From positions 18,356,236 through 18,420,235 of the forward strand of contig NW_026089623.1 in assembly GCF_024586455.1 (NCBI RefSeq): a DNA stretch of 64,000 nt. Reading direction: 5' to 3'. The notes below the pieces were generated by a model, which was not told where the DNA came from, ran no database searches, and saw only the letters and a program-made list of their open reading frames with translations. Each line of letters starts with the position of its first letter. The first letter of the stretch is position 1. Source of the DNA: Bactrocera neohumeralis (lineage: Eukaryota > Arthropoda > Insecta > Diptera > Tephritidae). Both the position numbers and the translations under genes were made by a program. Below are positions 44,599 to 55,127 of the stretch, piece after piece.

Positions 44599-46499
44599 GG
44601 GTCGGCTTTAGTATACCGTCCCAGGATTTCGGGAATAAAATGAATATGGTCGGATAGAGGAGACTCTTCAGATCACGAATATATGTATATGGTTATAGCC
44701 GCAGGAAGCTTATAGTTTTCGAGATACTCGCGTTTAAAGTTGAAAATTTGCAATATTTTAATTACATATTTTCGATATATAAAATTAATTTTGCACTTAT
44801 ATTTTTCACTTTTATATCCCCTAACACTTCACTAATTCATTTGTACACATTTATTTTATATAATATAGTGCAAAAATAGCTTTTAATATACATTTAAATT
44901 ATTGTTGAATTATAATTATTTAAGAATAACAAATGAATTACAAACTGACAAATAATCAGTGTTACCTTACCGACATCACTTTTAAAATAACTAAATGAAA
45001 TAAACTGAACAGATTATACCCCAAATATGAGAATCAACAACCTATCAAAAAAATAACCCTGATCGGTCAAACGCCGAGGTGTATCAGATCTTTTTCGCAA
45101 AAAGAAGTTCTACGCGAAAAAAATTTAATACACCCCTGTGTTGGACCTTTTTTTTTTTTGAAGTGCGGCCGAAGGCCGTCCACGCAAAAAGGAGTTCTAC
45201 GCGAAAAAAATTTGATACACCCCGATGTTGGACCGACCAGGGTTATTTTTTTTTGAAGTGCGGCCGAAGGCCGCCCACGCAAAAAGGAGTTCTACGCGAA
45301 AAAAATTTGATACACCCCGGTGTTGGACCGACCAGGGTTATTTTTTTGAAGCGCGGCCGAAGGCCGCCCACGCAAAAAGGAGTTCTACGCAAAAAAAATT
45401 TGATACACCCCGATGTTGGACCGACCAGGGTTATTTTTTTTGAAGCGCGGCCGAAGGCCGCCCACGCAAAAAGGAGTTCTACGCGAAAAAAATTGATACA
45501 CCCCGGTGTTGGACCGACCAGGGTTATTTTTTCTGAAGTGCGGCCGAAGGCCGCCCACGCAAAAAGGAGTTCTACGCGAAAAAAATTTGATACACCCCGG
45601 TGTTGGACCGACCAGGGTTATTTTTTTTTGAAGTGCGGCCGAAGGCCGCCCACGCAAAAAGGAGTTCTATGCGAAAAAAATTGATACACCCCGGTGTTGG
45701 ACCGACCAGGGTTATCTTGTTTTGAAGCGCGGCCGAAGGCCGCCCACGCAAAAAGGAGTTCTACGCGAAAAAAATTTGATACACCCCGGTGTTGGACCGA
45801 CCAGGGTTATTTTTTTTTGAAGTGCGGCCGAAGGCCGCCCACGCAAAAAGGAGTTCTACGCAAAAAAAATTTGATACACCCCGATGTTGGACCGACCAGG
45901 GTTATTTTTTTTGAAGCGCGGCCGCCCACGCAAAATGGAGTTCTACGCGAAAAAAATTGATACACCCCGGTGTTGGACCGACCAGGGTTATTTTTTTTGA
46001 AGCGCGGCCGCCCACGCAAATAGGAGTTCTACGCGAAAAAAATTTGATAGACCCCGGTGTTGGACCGACCAGGGTTATTTTTTTATAGGTTGTTAATTCT
46101 CGTATTTGGGGTATAATCTGTTCACATTATTACAAATGATGTCGATAAGGTAACATTGATTATTTGACAGTTTGTAATTCATTTGTTATTCTTAAATAAT
46201 CACAATACAACAATAGTTTAAATGTATATTAAAAGCTATTTTTGCACTAAATCATATAAAATAAATGTGTACAAATGAATTAGTGAAGTGTTAGTGGATA
46301 TAAAAGTGAAAAATTAATTTTATATATCGAAAATATGTAATTAAAATATTGCAAATTTTCAACTTTAAACGCGAATATCTCGAAAACTATAAGCTTCCTG
46401 CGGCTATAACTATATATATCCTTGATCAGGATAATCTCCTCTATCCGACCATATCCTTTTTATCCTTGAAATCCTGGGACGGTATACTAAATTCTTCCC
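44599..46499. mobile_element. Foldback element FB-4, longest repeat core
   Basis: Left arm 44599-45060, right arm 46085-46499, complementary. The core holds about eleven 93-bp units, the most in the window. The size difference between FB-1 to FB-4 comes mainly from repeat number. Confidence 0.88.
45075..46083 (+). repeat. 93-bp GC-rich tandem repeat (foldback core)
   Basis: The unit reads roughly GCGGCCGAAGGCCGCCCACG, CAAAAAGGAGTTCTACGCG, AAAAAAATTTGATACACCCC, GGTGTTGGACCGACCAGGGT and a T run. GCGGCCGAAGGCCGC is a perfect 6-bp stem with a GAA loop. Units are 90-97 bp, differing mostly in A and T runs. Many are a multiple of three, so spurious frames of up to 201 codons stay open across it. 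Two units near 45915 and 46005 lack the GAAGGCCGC part. Confidence 0.92.
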
Positions 46500-47199
46500 T
46501 TTTCTTCCATTGCTTCTTTCTTTTCTAACCTAATAAAATATTTGTCTTCTTCTTGCTTTTGTCGTACTTTTACCAATTCTCTATGGTTTGATCCAGTTTC
46601 AAATATATCTGATATATGCATATCATGGTTTTCTTCAATCTTCCGGCGTTTAGAATTTTCCGATCCATTAAGTACGTCTAATACACGTTTCTTTCCTCCA
46701 ACTGTTCCACGAATTGAATTAGGATTAACTTTTTCAATGGGACACCTTTATAATACTTCAAAATCTTTATCCTTGGTTTTTTGATGTGTGTCTGTAACTA
46801 TTTATTTTAATTAAATTTATTTTTCAAAATTATTAACTATTTTAATACTATTTATATAACGATGTAATTTTATATACCTTTAAATTCTATTCTGCTTTGA
46901 TTTTGTGAAAAAATATTAGCGAAGTTCGGTGTCATATAAAGTGATTTAACGCTTTCCAAGTATGTTTTTCGCTGGTTTTCATCTGCTACTACTTTGGTAG
47001 CAATTCCATAATTTTTATATTTTTGAGTTACAGATGAAATATTAGATTTTAGGGTAGTTATTTTAGTGTTGCTTAATGAATCCAATATTAGTCTATCTTT
47101 ATATAATAGTTTTTTGTTACTAATCTGCCCAGATGTGATACTACAAGCTAGTAAAAATTGTTTGACAATAATAGTATTGGGTAAATTTTAGAATAGTAT

Positions 47200-48148
47200 C
47201 CCCTAATTTCGGGGTTAAAATGGGTATATACGGATAGAGGAGGTCCTCCAGACTCATAATGGATTTTACACTTATATCTTTAACTGCTATATCTATATAT
47301 ATCTATCGATTTATTTTATATTATATAGTGTTAAAATTACTTTTATAATATGGGTCAAACCACGTCAAGTGGTCACTGAAAATTTCGAAGAATCTCCGAT
47401 TTTGAAAATGAGTAGTTCATTAGGAAGGGGACTAGACACATACGCCGTGATATAAATATTTCGTCAAAATTCTTTCTTTTGTTACAGTTACGACCGCGAT
47501 TATCGCCAATGTACAGAGGCGCAACTAAATCCTCAAGTCGCTAGCCGGCAGCAAATGGGAAAAGGACAAAGAAACGTTGTTGGCAATTTACAAGGCAATC
47601 GGCCGGCCGGTCCTCAAATACGCCATACCAATATGGTAGCCTGGATGCAGTGGAACGCAGATTAAGAAGCTTGAGACTTGTCAGAACACTCCGAACTACG
47701 ATAGGATGATGTCCTGATGTTTCCGATTGAACACCTATAAAGTGAGACGCTTATGCTCCTAGTTAAGGAGCATAATGAACACATTGCCTGGAGATGTTTT
47801 CGTAGAAATCACCCCTGCAGCCACCTGTTTGGAGCGGAACCGCCACGGGAAACATATGTCCTGCGTGCAATGAGTCTCCACATGATACTGGCCACCTCTT
47901 TGCATACCCCACCAACCCCTTTTTTGTCGTTTTTAATTCTGATTCCCACAATTATCAGCTTCCACTCGGAGGGTGTGTATTTTTTTATGTAAACAGGAAT
48001 ATCTCTCCGACCATTTGCGCTAGAAGGCTCCATCCAAATCCACCTTAGTTAGGTGCAATACATACAATAGATGGAGCCATCTTAAAACCTGATCATGCCT
48101 AAATGCTAAAGTTTATCATACGAAATATTAAGTCTATTTTAAAGCCCA
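47200..48148 (+). pseudogene. Unit 4 spacer with non-LTR RT C-terminal fragment
   Basis: Same layout as units 1-3, with RT tail blocks at 47570-47950 (MLLVKEHNEHIAWRCFRRNH from 47753). The hairpin near 48028-48080 is imperfect here (TAGATGGAGCC). It is interrupted at 48148 by LOA element C, and the spacer continues at 50058. Confidence 0.7.
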
Positions 48149-50057
48149 GATTAGATTAGATTTATTTATGAGGAATGCACCGCGACCTTTGGTCTATTGT
48201 GCCCTCTCCTAGATCAATGGATATTAACGTCGATGGATTCCAAAATTTTAAGATAGGCCCATGTTATATAAATGCCTATTTAACTTGCAGTGGCCAGTAT
48301 AAAATGCGACCAAGAGCCTAAGCTTATTCCTGGGGAGGTTGATTACAACTTTGAACCTGCTCATGTTGTACCCTCCCATTAGCAACCTGGCATGCCGCAT
48401 GCCATGAGTTTGTTGCCAATACTTCTCTCTGCACACTCCCTCTTCTTTGCGAAGTAGCTCCTTTATGGTATGGGGACCCACCCCTGTAAAGGGTTCAGGA
48501 CCTACCATTTTGGTGGAGGCTGCGGAGCGAGCGAGCTCGTCTGCCAGTTCGTTACCGGCTATTCCTTTGTGACCTGGCACCCAAATTAGGTGCACCTGGT
48601 TTCTTTCCGCAAGGCTGTTCAGCCTTTCTCTGCACTCCTGCACTAGCAGCGACTTGATCTCGTAGGAGGAGATCGCTTTTAGTGCCGCTTGACTATCGCT
48701 AAGTATGGCTATCCGCTCATTGCGATAGTTGCGATGGAGGTTTATATCTATGCACCGACTTATGGCAAAGACTTCCGCCTGGAAAATGCTCGGAAACTCC
48801 CCATAGGTATAGAGAGCTTGGTGCGTGGACCCGCGATCCCTGCACCAATTCCCTCCGACATTTTTGAGCCGTCGGTGTACCACCTCAAAGTGCTGTTCCT
48901 CAGAAGCAGTTCAAGGGTGGAGTTGTTCCACTCATCCTTGCTTCCGAGGGTGACCTTAAACTTCTTAGTGAAGTTAACCGTTTTGGTAGTGCTGTCCTTC
49001 GGGAGGAGGGCGATTGGTATATTGCCGCTAATCTTTTCCATCCTCTGGGACGAGATTACCTTTCCTTTGCCAAACCCTTCTGCCGTTATTTGCAGAAGCG
49101 TGCTCTTGGCTACTTGGCCGATAACCAAGTGCAGCGGTGTGAGTTCAAGCAGGGCCTCCATAGCTACCGTTGGGCAGGTGCGCGTTGCGCCCGTCATGCA
49201 GACACAGGCTAGCCGCTGCAGCTTCGATAATTTAATTCCTACCGAGGTCTGCGACGCTACTGAGGCCCAGGCTACCGCCCCGTACGTGATTATCGGACGC
49301 ACTATCATGGTGTACAACCACCTAACAATCCTTGGCTTACAGCCCCAGGACTTACCCGCCAGCCGATTGCACACCATTAATGCCTTTGTTGCTTTGACCA
49401 AGGTCAGGTCCACGTGTTGCTTCCACCGCAAAGTGGAGTCTAGCGTGAGACCAAGGTATTTGACCTTATTGGTCATCTCTATCACTCTCCCTCCTAATGT
49501 GAGGTTCCTGAGACCGGGCAGGGACCTGCGTCTCGTGAACGGGACAATGGTCGTCTTGGAGGGGTTGATGTTCAATTCTACCCCCCTGCACCACCCCTTT
49601 GCCAGGTTTAGACCTCTTTGTATCAGGTCGCAGAGAGTGTCCTCATATTTGCCTTTGGCTATAATAACAATATCATCCGCATACCCTTGGCAGCGGATCC
49701 CATTGTCCGTTAGCATTGCTAACAGGTCGTCTACGACAAGACTCCACAGCAGGGGTGATAACACACCCCCTGTGGACAGCCTCTTGTTGTGCCGAGACGA
49801 ATACTCTTATCTCCCACTGTGGTCTCAGCAATTCTGGTGCGCAGTACGGCTTCTATCCATCTACGCACCGGTGCTGCCACATTTCTTTTCTCCAGTGCTC
49901 TGGCCACACTCCTGTGAGACGTGTTGTCAAAGGCACCTTCGATGTCCAAGAACGCGCAAAGCATCACCTCCCCGTTCTCCAGAGAACTCTCTATCTCAGA
50001 GGTTAGCTGGTACAGAGCAGTACTGGTAGATCTGCCCGCTCTGTACGCATGCTTCAA
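48149..50057 (-). mobile_element. LOA-type retrotransposon C, 5'-truncated insertion in unit 4
   Basis: Flanked by TTTAAAGCCCA on both sides (48138-48148 and 50058-50068), an 11-bp target duplication. The 3' end at 48149 has a GATTA/TAGAT-type tail, then ATGCACCGCGACCTTTGGTC, shared with LOA element B. The element is cut off in the RT domain, as usual for incomplete reverse transcription. Confidence 0.92.
48248..50055 (-). pseudogene. LOA element C RT-RNase H fragment
   Basis: From the 5' truncation: KHAYRAGRSTSTALYQLTSE and FLDIEGAFDNT (first RT Asp, about 49960-49920), then GCPQG and, after a small deletion or shift near 49770, CQGYADDIVIIAKGKYEDTL (YADD, about 49700-49640). The RT thumb VRPIITYGAVAWASV is near 49300. 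RNase H starts near 48880 with WYTDGSKMSEGIGAGIAG, a frame slip, AEVFAISRCIDI, AILSDSQAALKAI and WVPGHKGIAGNELADELARS. A truncated C-terminal region follows, and a stop ends the frame at 48248. Two or three frame changes are present; otherwise it is well preserved. Confidence 0.9.
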
Positions 50058-50253
50058 TTTAAAGCCCAATTAAGACTTCATATATATAATACATACATAT
50101 GTATATTAGCCCGTATCATCATTTGTAACAAAATTTAATATTTCTTTTTTTTTCTTCTTTATTTGTTTATGCATTGAACTTTGCCATTTTTTGCAAAGTA
50201 AAACAATATACATACATATTTTGCAACTTTGTAAAGTCTTTCTTGACATAATA

Positions 50254-50547
50254 GGGGGATTCTCTTGCTTTTGGAAGATTACACGATGACACAAAATGCA
50301 AAAATCCTATACCGAAATATGCAAGTCTATGAAGAGCAATTTATTTGAAATTACCATTACTAATTGGCGCACCATTTGCATTCATTCTTAAAAAAAAAAA
50401 CTTATATAAATTTTTAAAATTTAGATAGAAATTATAAAATCTATTCAAAACTTAACTTCCTCAACAATTTAACGGCGAAATATGTCTTTATATAAGATGA
50501 CAGCTGGCACAGGGTGCAAGGGTTTTGCAAGAGCTAGAGAATCCCCT
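50254..50547. mobile_element. Inverted-repeat element, unit 4/5
   Basis: GGGGGATTCTCTTGC at 50254 and GCTAGAGAATCCCC ending near 50547. It lies just downstream of the functional Mcm10 stop codon, about 75 bp away, so it may overlap the 3' UTR. Confidence 0.83.
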
Positions 50548-50621
50548 TAATGTATTTATTAATAATTGACAAAAGTGCTTTATTAATACTTCATTAAGCA
50601 AATAACTGCTTATTGTTAATA

Positions 50622-51268
50622 TTACGGCATAAGGAGATTAACATTCAGTTTTGAATTTGTAGTCCCTAAAAATTTCTCTTCGTCTCCTCTTATAGAAAAT
50701 GGTATTGGTAAATCGTTCAGCTTTCGATCGCGTACCATTGCACTACGTTCCCACCTGGAGCCTTTGCAGTTAGAACAACTAAATTTAGGAAGCTTAAAAA
50801 GCGTAATTGTACGATTTCCACAGTCTTTGCATTGAAAAAATCGTTTTACGGCGTCTATTATTTTAAAAGAGTGCTTCTCATTTTTACAACGGTCAGCGGC
50901 AGAAAACGCAGTATATTTACAATTCTTGCATATGACAGCTTTGCAAGATATTGCAAATGTTTTTAGCATTTTTTCCTCCATTGCTTCTTTCTTTTCTAAC
51001 CTAATAAAATATTTGTCTTCTTCTTGCTTTTGTCGTACGTTTACCAATTCTCTATGGTTTGATCCAGTTTCAAATATATCTGATATATGCATATCATGGT
51101 TTTCTTCAATCTTCCGGCGTTTAGAATTTTCCGATCCATTAAGTACGTCTAATACACGTTTCTTTCCTCCAACTGTTCCACGAATTGAATTAGGATTAAC
51201 TTTTTCAATGGGACACCTTTTTAATACTTCAAAAGCTTTATCCTTGGCTTTTTGATGTGTGTCTGTAA
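50622..51268 (-). CDS. Mcm10: Mcm10 exon 3: C-terminal zinc-finger domain
   Basis: The exon starts after an AAATAG acceptor at 51269 with VTDTHQKAKDK and ends at the TAA at 50622. The first half has KVNPNSIRGTVGGKKRVLD and a basic SKRRKIEE stretch. The second half is the conserved Mcm10 C-terminal Zn-binding module: CKAVICKNCKYTAFSAADRC, then VKRFFQCKDCGNRTITL, then SCSNCKGSRWERSAMVRD and DEEKFLG. Eight or more Cys/His ligands in the expected order match metazoan Mcm10, where this region binds DNA and helps load polymerase alpha. No foldback interrupts it, unlike the four copies to the left. Length and phase fit exon 2. Confidence 0.93.
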
Positions 51269-51351
51269 CTATTTGTTTTAATTAAATTTATTTTCAAAAT
51301 TATTAATTATTTTAATACTATTTATAAAACGATGTAATTTTATATACCAAC

Positions 51352-51645
51352 CTTTAAATTCTATTCTGCTTTGATTTTGTGAAAAAATATTAGAGAAATT
51401 CGGTGTCATATAGAGTGATTTAACGCGTTCCAAGTCTGTTTTTCGCTGCTTTTCATCTGCTACTACTTCGGTAGCAATTCCATAATTTTTATATTTTTGA
51501 GTTACAGATGAAACATTAGATTTTAGAGTACATTCATTCGTCATTTTATTTTCTGTTATTTTAGTGTTGCTTAATGAATCCAATATTAGTCTATCTTTAT
51601 ATAATAGTTTTTTGTTACTAATCTGCCCAGATGTGATACTACAAG
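51352..51645 (-). CDS. Mcm10: Mcm10 exon 2: linker
   Basis: 294 bp between an ACTAG acceptor at 51646 and a GT donor (AAAG|GTTGGT). It reads ACSITSGQISNKKLLYKDRL and on to NIFSQNQSRIEFK. This part is poorly conserved in Mcm10 proteins, so its assignment rests on phase, position and the joined reading frame. The donor region has four extra bases (GTTGGTATAT) compared with the array copies (GTATAT). Confidence 0.85.
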
Positions 51646-51649
51646 CTAG

Positions 51650-52156
51650 TAAAAATTGTTTGACAATAATAGTATTGGGTAAATTTTAGAATAGTATCCC
51701 CTAATTTCGGGTTTAAAATGGGTATATACGGATAGAGGAGGTCCTCCAGATCAAGAAAATATATACATAAAATTCAAAAATTTAACTATTTAAAGCACGT
51801 GTTTCTCCGACTCATAATGAATTTTACACTTATATCTTTAGCTGCTATATCCACTCATACTTCACTAATTCGTTTCTATCGATTTATTTTACACACACTT
51901 TACACACATTTTTCTTTCAAATTGCTTAAATTAAACTGTAGATATTTAAACAAATTCACATTTTACACTTATTGCAGATTTTTAAGAAAGAAATCTTTAA
52001 TTTAAAAATTACTTTTTACACCCGTAGTAGACATCATTTATGTGCTAACAATTATAAGGGAATGGGGCGCTGTTGATAATAAGCAAATATGAGCAATGCG
52101 TTGAAATTCTTTTTTTCGCTTAAATTCCTATTCTATATTTAGCAATCTTCTTTTTC
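51650..52156. other. Mcm10 intron 1, proximal part
   Basis: 51690-51900 matches the start of the array spacers, including TAGTATCCCCTAATTTCGG and CGGATAGAGGAGGTCCTCC, an arm-like sequence related to but distinct from the FB arms. Similarity to the array stops near 51890, so this marks the right border of the duplicated segment. The rest is A/T-rich and unassigned. Confidence 0.65.
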
Positions 52157-52505
52157 TTTATAATGGCTTACGCGGTTATGCCCCAATTTATAACAGCGCG
52201 CCAATTGGGAGATTCCAAGCGAAGCCCAGTCCTTCCTTCACCTGATCTCCCCAACGGAGTGGTGATTTTTCTCTTCCTCTGCTTCCCAAAGCGCAAAGGA
52301 CCAAAAATATTTCGCAGAACCTCGTAAACTCTTAACGTCGACTCATCAGATGTTGTCATCGTCCATGCCTCTGCACCACATAGCAAGACGGGACTTAGGA
52401 GCGACTTATAGAGTTACGTCTTTGTTTTTCGAGATAGGACTTAAGTTCTTAATTGCCTACTCACGAAGTAGCACCTATCTGCGTTGGATATCGAGGTTGA
52501 CATTG
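52157..52505 (-). pseudogene. RTE 3' fragment in Mcm10 intron 1
   Basis: In the minus direction it reads GAEAWTMTTSDESTLRVYEV and LRNIFGPLRFG, then WRAVINWGITA near its end. It matches the C-terminus of the RTE at 34.7 kb, with an internal deletion. Older than that copy. Confidence 0.88.
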
Positions 52506-52919
52506 CAGGGTATTGGCGCGACCAGGGTTATTTTTTTCTTGCTACCTCCAGCTCAGAAAGAAGTACTTCATATCCTTCATTATAGCTTAAAAAATGATGA
52601 GTAGAATTTTTATTATAGTTAATTAAGGGAAAAGAATCACGCGACAGTACAAACGAAGAAAACTCTGCCGCTGAAAATTTTTTCATATTTGGTATTTAAG
52701 ATGGCTCAACGATGTTAGATAATTATAAATACTCTAACATTATTAGCCATGAGTGTGCTAAGTGATTTTTAAATTAATATATTTCGATAAAAAAAAGCAA
52801 AAGTGAGACGTGAACTCATTTCAATGTTAAAAGTGTATATTTCAATATACGAAGTGAAAAATGTGCAAAAATTTTGTTAATTATTATGGAATACTATGCG
52901 TTTTTAATACAAAGTTTTG
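52506..52919. other. Unassigned intron sequence
   Basis: It begins with a short piece of foldback repeat (GACCAGGGTTATTTTTTT near 52518-52537), then A/T-rich sequence without recognised features. Confidence 0.5.
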
Positions 52920-53326
52920 GGGTCGGCTTTAGTATACCGTCCCAGGAATTCGGGAAAAAAATTGGTATGGTCGGATAGAGGAGAATCTCCTGATCACGAA
53001 TATATATGGTTATAGCCGCATGAAGATTATAGTTTTCGAGATATTCGCGTTTAAAATTTAAAATTTGCAATATTTTAATAACCATTTTTCTATATTTAAA
53101 ATTAATTTTGCACTTATATTTTTCAATTTTATATACACTAACACATCACTAATTCGCTTGTACACATTTATTTTATATCACATATTCAAAAATAGCTTTT
53201 ATTATACATTTAAATTTTTGTTGAATTATGACTATTTAATAATAACAAATTAATTTCAAACTGTCAAATGATAAGTGTTACCTTATCGACATCATTTGTA
53301 AAAATAAATTTGTCAATTAGTGTTAA

Positions 53327-54260
53327 GGGGGGAGCCTGCTTTAGGAGGCTCAAAAAATCGATTTTTTTTTATTGCTTAAATCTGTTCCTAATATATCTAA
53401 GAATATGTCTGTCAATTTTGGAAAGACAATTCGGATTATTTTCGAAGATCCAGCACTAAAAGCAGTCGGGCGCCGAGCAGGTATACGAGCGTTCGGGCAG
53501 CTGCAGCCGCTCTATAGAGTTCGTGCTCCTCCCTTTATTCGAAATACCCCAAATGTATACCTGGGGACGCATTATAACAGACTTAATCAACTTCAACAAA
53601 ATGAGTATTTTGAGGAAGAGGAAGGTCTACTTTATGGTCCAGGAATAGCTGATTAGCGTATTATTGCTGTAAGTAATCAAAAAGTACTATTTTTTCCGAC
53701 CGTAAAGTTTAAAGCGCGTTTTCTCGAGTTTTCATTTTTGGGATTTGGGATTGGCGGGCAAAATTACAAAAAAGTATTCAACCAATCGTATAAAACCAAA
53801 GCTTATTAGATTCAGTATCTTATTACCTCCTCTGTGAACCTAAAAAGTTCTTGAAAACAAACTTCTAAACTATTTTTTTAGTAAATTGAAGTTAGGTTTT
53901 TTGGTGAAAAATGCAACTTTTTTTTTCAAATCTAAAAAAAACTTTGATTTTCGCGTTTTTTTCGGGTTTTTTTAGGTTCACATAGAAGAAGGACTAATGA
54001 AATTAATTATCCATTTAATTTTTTTGTTTCAGACAAAAATTGCGACCTACATTTTGCCCGCCAATTGGACACTTCAATTGCGCGGTGGTGCACAAAAGTA
54101 GATGAAAGTGGGCTGTATTTCGATTTTTTAAATTTTAAAAAATGTTTTTTGTAAGTTTAAACATGTAATAAAATGATGTAAAAATTTGCTTGTTTTTTTC
54201 TATCCTAAAAAAAATCAGGAAAAACTGCCTTTTTTAGGCCTCCTAAAGCAGGCTCCCCCC
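53327..54260 (+). mobile_element. TTAA-flanked element with 23-bp perfect ends
   Basis: GGGGGGAGCCTGCTTTAGGA (plus GGC) at 53327 and its exact complement ending at 54260, with TTAA on both sides. 934 bp. TTAA targets are used by piggyBac and Kolobok transposons. The ends do not match the piggyBac at 25.9 kb. Superfamily undetermined. Confidence 0.88.
53372..53656 (+). CDS. Small unknown ORF inside the TTAA element
   Basis: Frame with SKNMSVNFGKTIRIIFEDPA, a basic run (GRRAGIRAFG) and an acidic end (EYFEEEEGLLYGPGIAD). I do not recognise it. It may be the C-terminal tail of a transposase left after internal deletion, or an accidental frame. Most likely start is MSVNFGK at about 53405. Nothing else in the element is coding. 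Confidence 0.35.
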   Translation: MLKSVPNISKNMSVNFGKTIRIIFEDPALKAVGRRAGIRAFGQLQPLYRVRAPPFIRNTPNVYLGTHYNRLNQLQQNEYFEEEEGLLYGPGIAD

Positions 54261-55127
54261 TTAACGTACTAAAATATTTTACAAACTAAAACAAAAAAAA
54301 TAAAAAGAAATATTATACCGTAAATAAAGGAAACATAATCGTTGATAAACAATAAAAAATTTAAGCGGCCTGAAGGCCGCCAATGTAAAAATGAGTTCTA
54401 GATGAGTAAAAAAATGTATACACCCGGTGTTGGACCGACAAGGGCCCACGCAGAAAGGAGTTCTACGCGCAAAAAATTTGGTACACCCCGGTGTTGGACC
54501 GACCAGGGTTATTTTTTCTGAAGCGCGGCCGAAGCCGCCCACGCGAAAAGGAGTTCTTTTTTTTGAAAAGGAGTTCTACGCGAAAAAAATGTAAAACACC
54601 CCAGTGTTGGGCTGACTAGGTTTATTTTTTTATAGGTTGTTGATTCTCGTAGTTGGGGTATAATCTGTTCACTTTATTACAAATGATGTCGATAAGGTAA
54701 CACTTATCATTCAGTTTGAAATTAATTTGTTATTAAATAGTCATAATTCAACAATAATTTAAATGTATAATAAAAGCTATTTTTGCAATATATGATATGA
54801 AATAAATGTGTACAAATTAGTGATGTGTTAGTGTATATAAAAGTGAAAAATATAAGTGCAAAATTAATTTTAAATATAGAAAAAATGTTATTAAAATATT
54901 GCAAATTTTAAAGTTTAAACGCGAATATCTCTTAAACTATAAGCTTCCTGCAGCTATAACCATATATATCCTTGATCAGGATAATCTCCTCCATCCGACC
55001 ATATCCTTTTTATCCTTGAAATCCTGGGACGGTATACTAAATTCTTCCCGAAGCTCCTCTATCAGCGCATACCCCACTTATATTGAAAGCCTATATATTA
55101 TTAAATACTATTGATCTTATTTCTTAC

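Larger units (their letters stand above)
44242..47147 (-). pseudogene. Mcm10 3'-end copy 4 (split by foldback)
   Basis: The zinc-finger half, 44242-44598, is still an open frame of 115 codons with all Zn ligands (CKAVICKDCKY, FQCKGCGNRT, FSCSNCKG), beginning MLKTFAISC by chance at the foldback junction. The exon 3 N half is 46500-46797 and exon 2 is 46878-47147. It shares the exon 2 deletion of copy 3. The 1.9-kb foldback separates the two parts. Whether the short open frame is expressed is unknown; no promoter is seen. Confidence 0.88.
29265..51900 (-). repeat. Tandem array of Mcm10 3'-end units
   Basis: Five successive copies of the same segment, in the same orientation, with Mcm10 stop codons at about 29467, 33085, 39959, 44242 and 50622. 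After subtracting the RTE and LOA insertions the spacing is about 3.3-4.5 kb. In plus order each unit holds: end of inverted-repeat element, Mcm10 exon 3, Mcm10 exon 2, intron 1 piece, retrotransposon RT tail, A/T-rich spacer, start of the next inverted-repeat element. The rightmost copy is the 3' half of the functional gene. The other four carry a foldback element inside exon 3. Unit 1 starts near 29265, right after Harbinger-3. Confidence 0.9.
52920..55049. mobile_element. Foldback element FB-5 in Mcm10 intron 1
   Basis: The left arm 52920-53322 starts GGGTCGGCTTTAGTATACCG. The right arm is about 54620-55049, ending ATACTAAATTCTTCCC. The core near 54360-54610 has three diverged 93-bp units. 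The arms are more diverged from FB-1 to FB-4 than those are from each other. The left arm is interrupted by a TTAA-flanked element. It lies less than 100 bp from the donor of exon 1. Confidence 0.85.

Noticed and set aside
45079..45684. 201-codon frame with a repeating RPKAAHAKRSSTRKKFD-like unit
   Set aside because: It is the translation of the 93-bp tandem repeat. Frames shift between units and between elements, and similar frames exist on both strands. No sign of a protein gene.
45075..46083. CRISPR-like regular repeats
   Set aside because: Units are contiguous with no unique spacers, they lie inside a foldback transposon, and the genome is eukaryotic.
48689..50029. 446-codon plus-strand frame
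   Set aside because: Antisense shadow of the LOA element C RT-RNase H gene, which has clear motifs on the minus strand.
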